DNA of 64,000 nt from Ferrimonas futtsuensis DSM 18154. Its GTDB lineage: Bacteria; Pseudomonadota; Gammaproteobacteria; Enterobacterales; Shewanellaceae. Position 1 is the stretch's first letter; each line of letters opens with the position of its first letter. Below the pieces are notes generated by a model. It was not told where the DNA came from. It searched no databases and saw only the letters and a list, made by a program, of their open reading frames with translations. The translations under genes were made by a program, and so were the position numbers. Of the stretch, positions 63,480 to 64,000 are shown piece after piece. Where the stretch lies: the NCBI RefSeq assembly GCF_000422645.1, contig NZ_AUGL01000006.1, forward strand, positions 1 through 64,000, in the 5' to 3' direction.

Positions 63480-63511
63480 TAAAGCCCTGCAGATAAATTC
63501 AGGGCTTTTTT
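63480..63511 (+). terminator. Terminator of the second tetraheme lipoprotein gene
   Basis: AAAGCCCTG / CAGGGCTTT with a ten-base loop and a T run, 26 bases after the stop codon. Confidence 0.9.
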
Positions 63512-63831
63512 AAAGCATTGTTGCTGTTGATACTTTTGGCAACACTCTATCACTATTTGAGTAATTTCTTACGCTAACCGCACGCATTAACCGGATATGA
63601 TTTAGCTATAAATAACAAAAGCGAAGAGGATTTAATACATTAACGTATTTAAGTGACTGCATGTCAAGCCGAAAGGGAATGAATATTACTCTGTTGGGTG
63701 GCTTCTTCGAGACAACTTTTTCTAGATTCATTATATGGTATGAAAGTTTCCGTACCAACGACTCCTTTGTGGCGAATGGAGCCGTTATGGAAGTTCTGCA
63801 TTAGCCAAGGTATCAGAGCCAATGGTGAAGT
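63512..63831. other. 320-base stretch without a convincing gene
   Basis: An open frame begins at 63698 but lacks a ribosome binding site and resembles nothing. A CTCCTTTGTGGCGAATGGAG fragment at about 63761 recalls the repeat fragments at 18317 and 19526. Confidence 0.4.
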
Positions 63832-63973
63832 TAACTGGACACCCACCCTAAGAGCTTTGGTTTTCGTTGCTTGTGACGTCCCTGCAAAGCTGGGACGGAT
63901 AGCAAGCAGATAGACAGTGATGGGGCTTCTCGAGATGGATACCCCCCGGATGCAAAGGTGGGTGTCCAGTTAG
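63832..63973. mobile_element. 142-base MITE-like element with 16-base inverted ends
   Basis: TAACTGGACACCCACC near 63832 and its exact complement GGTGGGTGTCCAGTTA near 63958 bracket about 110 bases without a gene. Terminal repeats starting TAACTGGACACCC are reminiscent of IS ends. No target duplication is evident. It may be a non-autonomous element or an IS remnant; the window ends soon after. Confidence 0.45.
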
Positions 63974-64000
63974 GCTCTGTTAAAGTCGTTTCCTATCTGC

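Noticed and set aside
63698-63913. A 71-codon frame near the right edge
   Set aside because: It runs through the inverted-repeat element, lacks a ribosome binding site and resembles nothing.

Overview
The window looks like chromosome from a facultatively anaerobic marine gammaproteobacterium, most likely a Ferrimonas-type relative of Shewanella. This rests on four things: a split flavocytochrome c with a separate tetraheme cytochrome, two large tetraheme lipoproteins, complete NorR/NorVW and NrdDG anaerobic modules, and a wax-ester/PHA storage cluster. The organism call is inference; there is no rRNA or other marker gene. Most of the window is GC-rich with tightly packed genes. By eye, about 15.7-20.6 kb and 59.4-63.5 kb are AT-rich and look foreign or fast-evolving.

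Layout. 1-95 is the end of an IS3-family element. 0.4-6.7 kb carries a glutamate symporter (gltS), a DUF6624 protein, an acetyltransferase, a membrane protein and an exported histidine phosphatase. 7.0-10.1 kb is a respiratory unit: Tat-exported flavin reductase subunit, tetraheme cytochrome and DcaP-like porin. 10.7-15.5 kb is the nitric oxide detoxification locus norV-norW-yeaR-like, divergent from norR, with three NorR sites and a sigma-54-type promoter between them. 15.7-21.8 kb is an accessory island: ABC-type ATPase, OmpA-like protein flanked by attC-like hairpins, lipoprotein and a zinc-ribbon microprotein. At 22.0-23.7 kb are tRNA-Pro and a CDGSH-glutamate synthase fusion.

24.1-29.2 kb is the most interesting locus: a three-gene operon encoding a SLOG-transmembrane protein, a WD40-like transmembrane protein and a TIR protein. 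It resembles the signalling logic of Thoeris defence but is not a known arrangement to me. It is followed by a PrnB-like (DUF1864) heme-enzyme candidate translationally coupled to a kynureninase-like PLP enzyme. 31.7-32.5 kb is a tRNA-Gly/tRNA-Cys operon with three tandem truncated tRNA-Gly-like copies upstream and two truncated tRNA-Cys-plus-terminator copies downstream.

32.5-46.3 kb is mixed housekeeping: LprI-like protein, UbiG, acyl-CoA binding protein, alkaline phosphatase, alkyl sulfatase, MBL-fold protein, anaerobic ribonucleotide reductase nrdDG with a perfect FNR box, a periplasmic M3 peptidase and a tyrosine-recombinase-like protein that has lost its active site. 46.8-53.4 kb is a storage-lipid cluster: PHA proteins, two phasins, wax ester synthase/DGAT, HSL lipase, TetR regulator, SRPBCC protein and a two-domain fatty acyl-CoA reductase. 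53.7-56.7 kb holds folD, a small unknown, a patatin and a fructosamine kinase. 57.4-63.5 kb holds two paralogous tetraheme, EF-hand-bearing lipoproteins around a divergent TetR/LuxR-type regulator pair. A short inverted-repeat element lies near the right edge.
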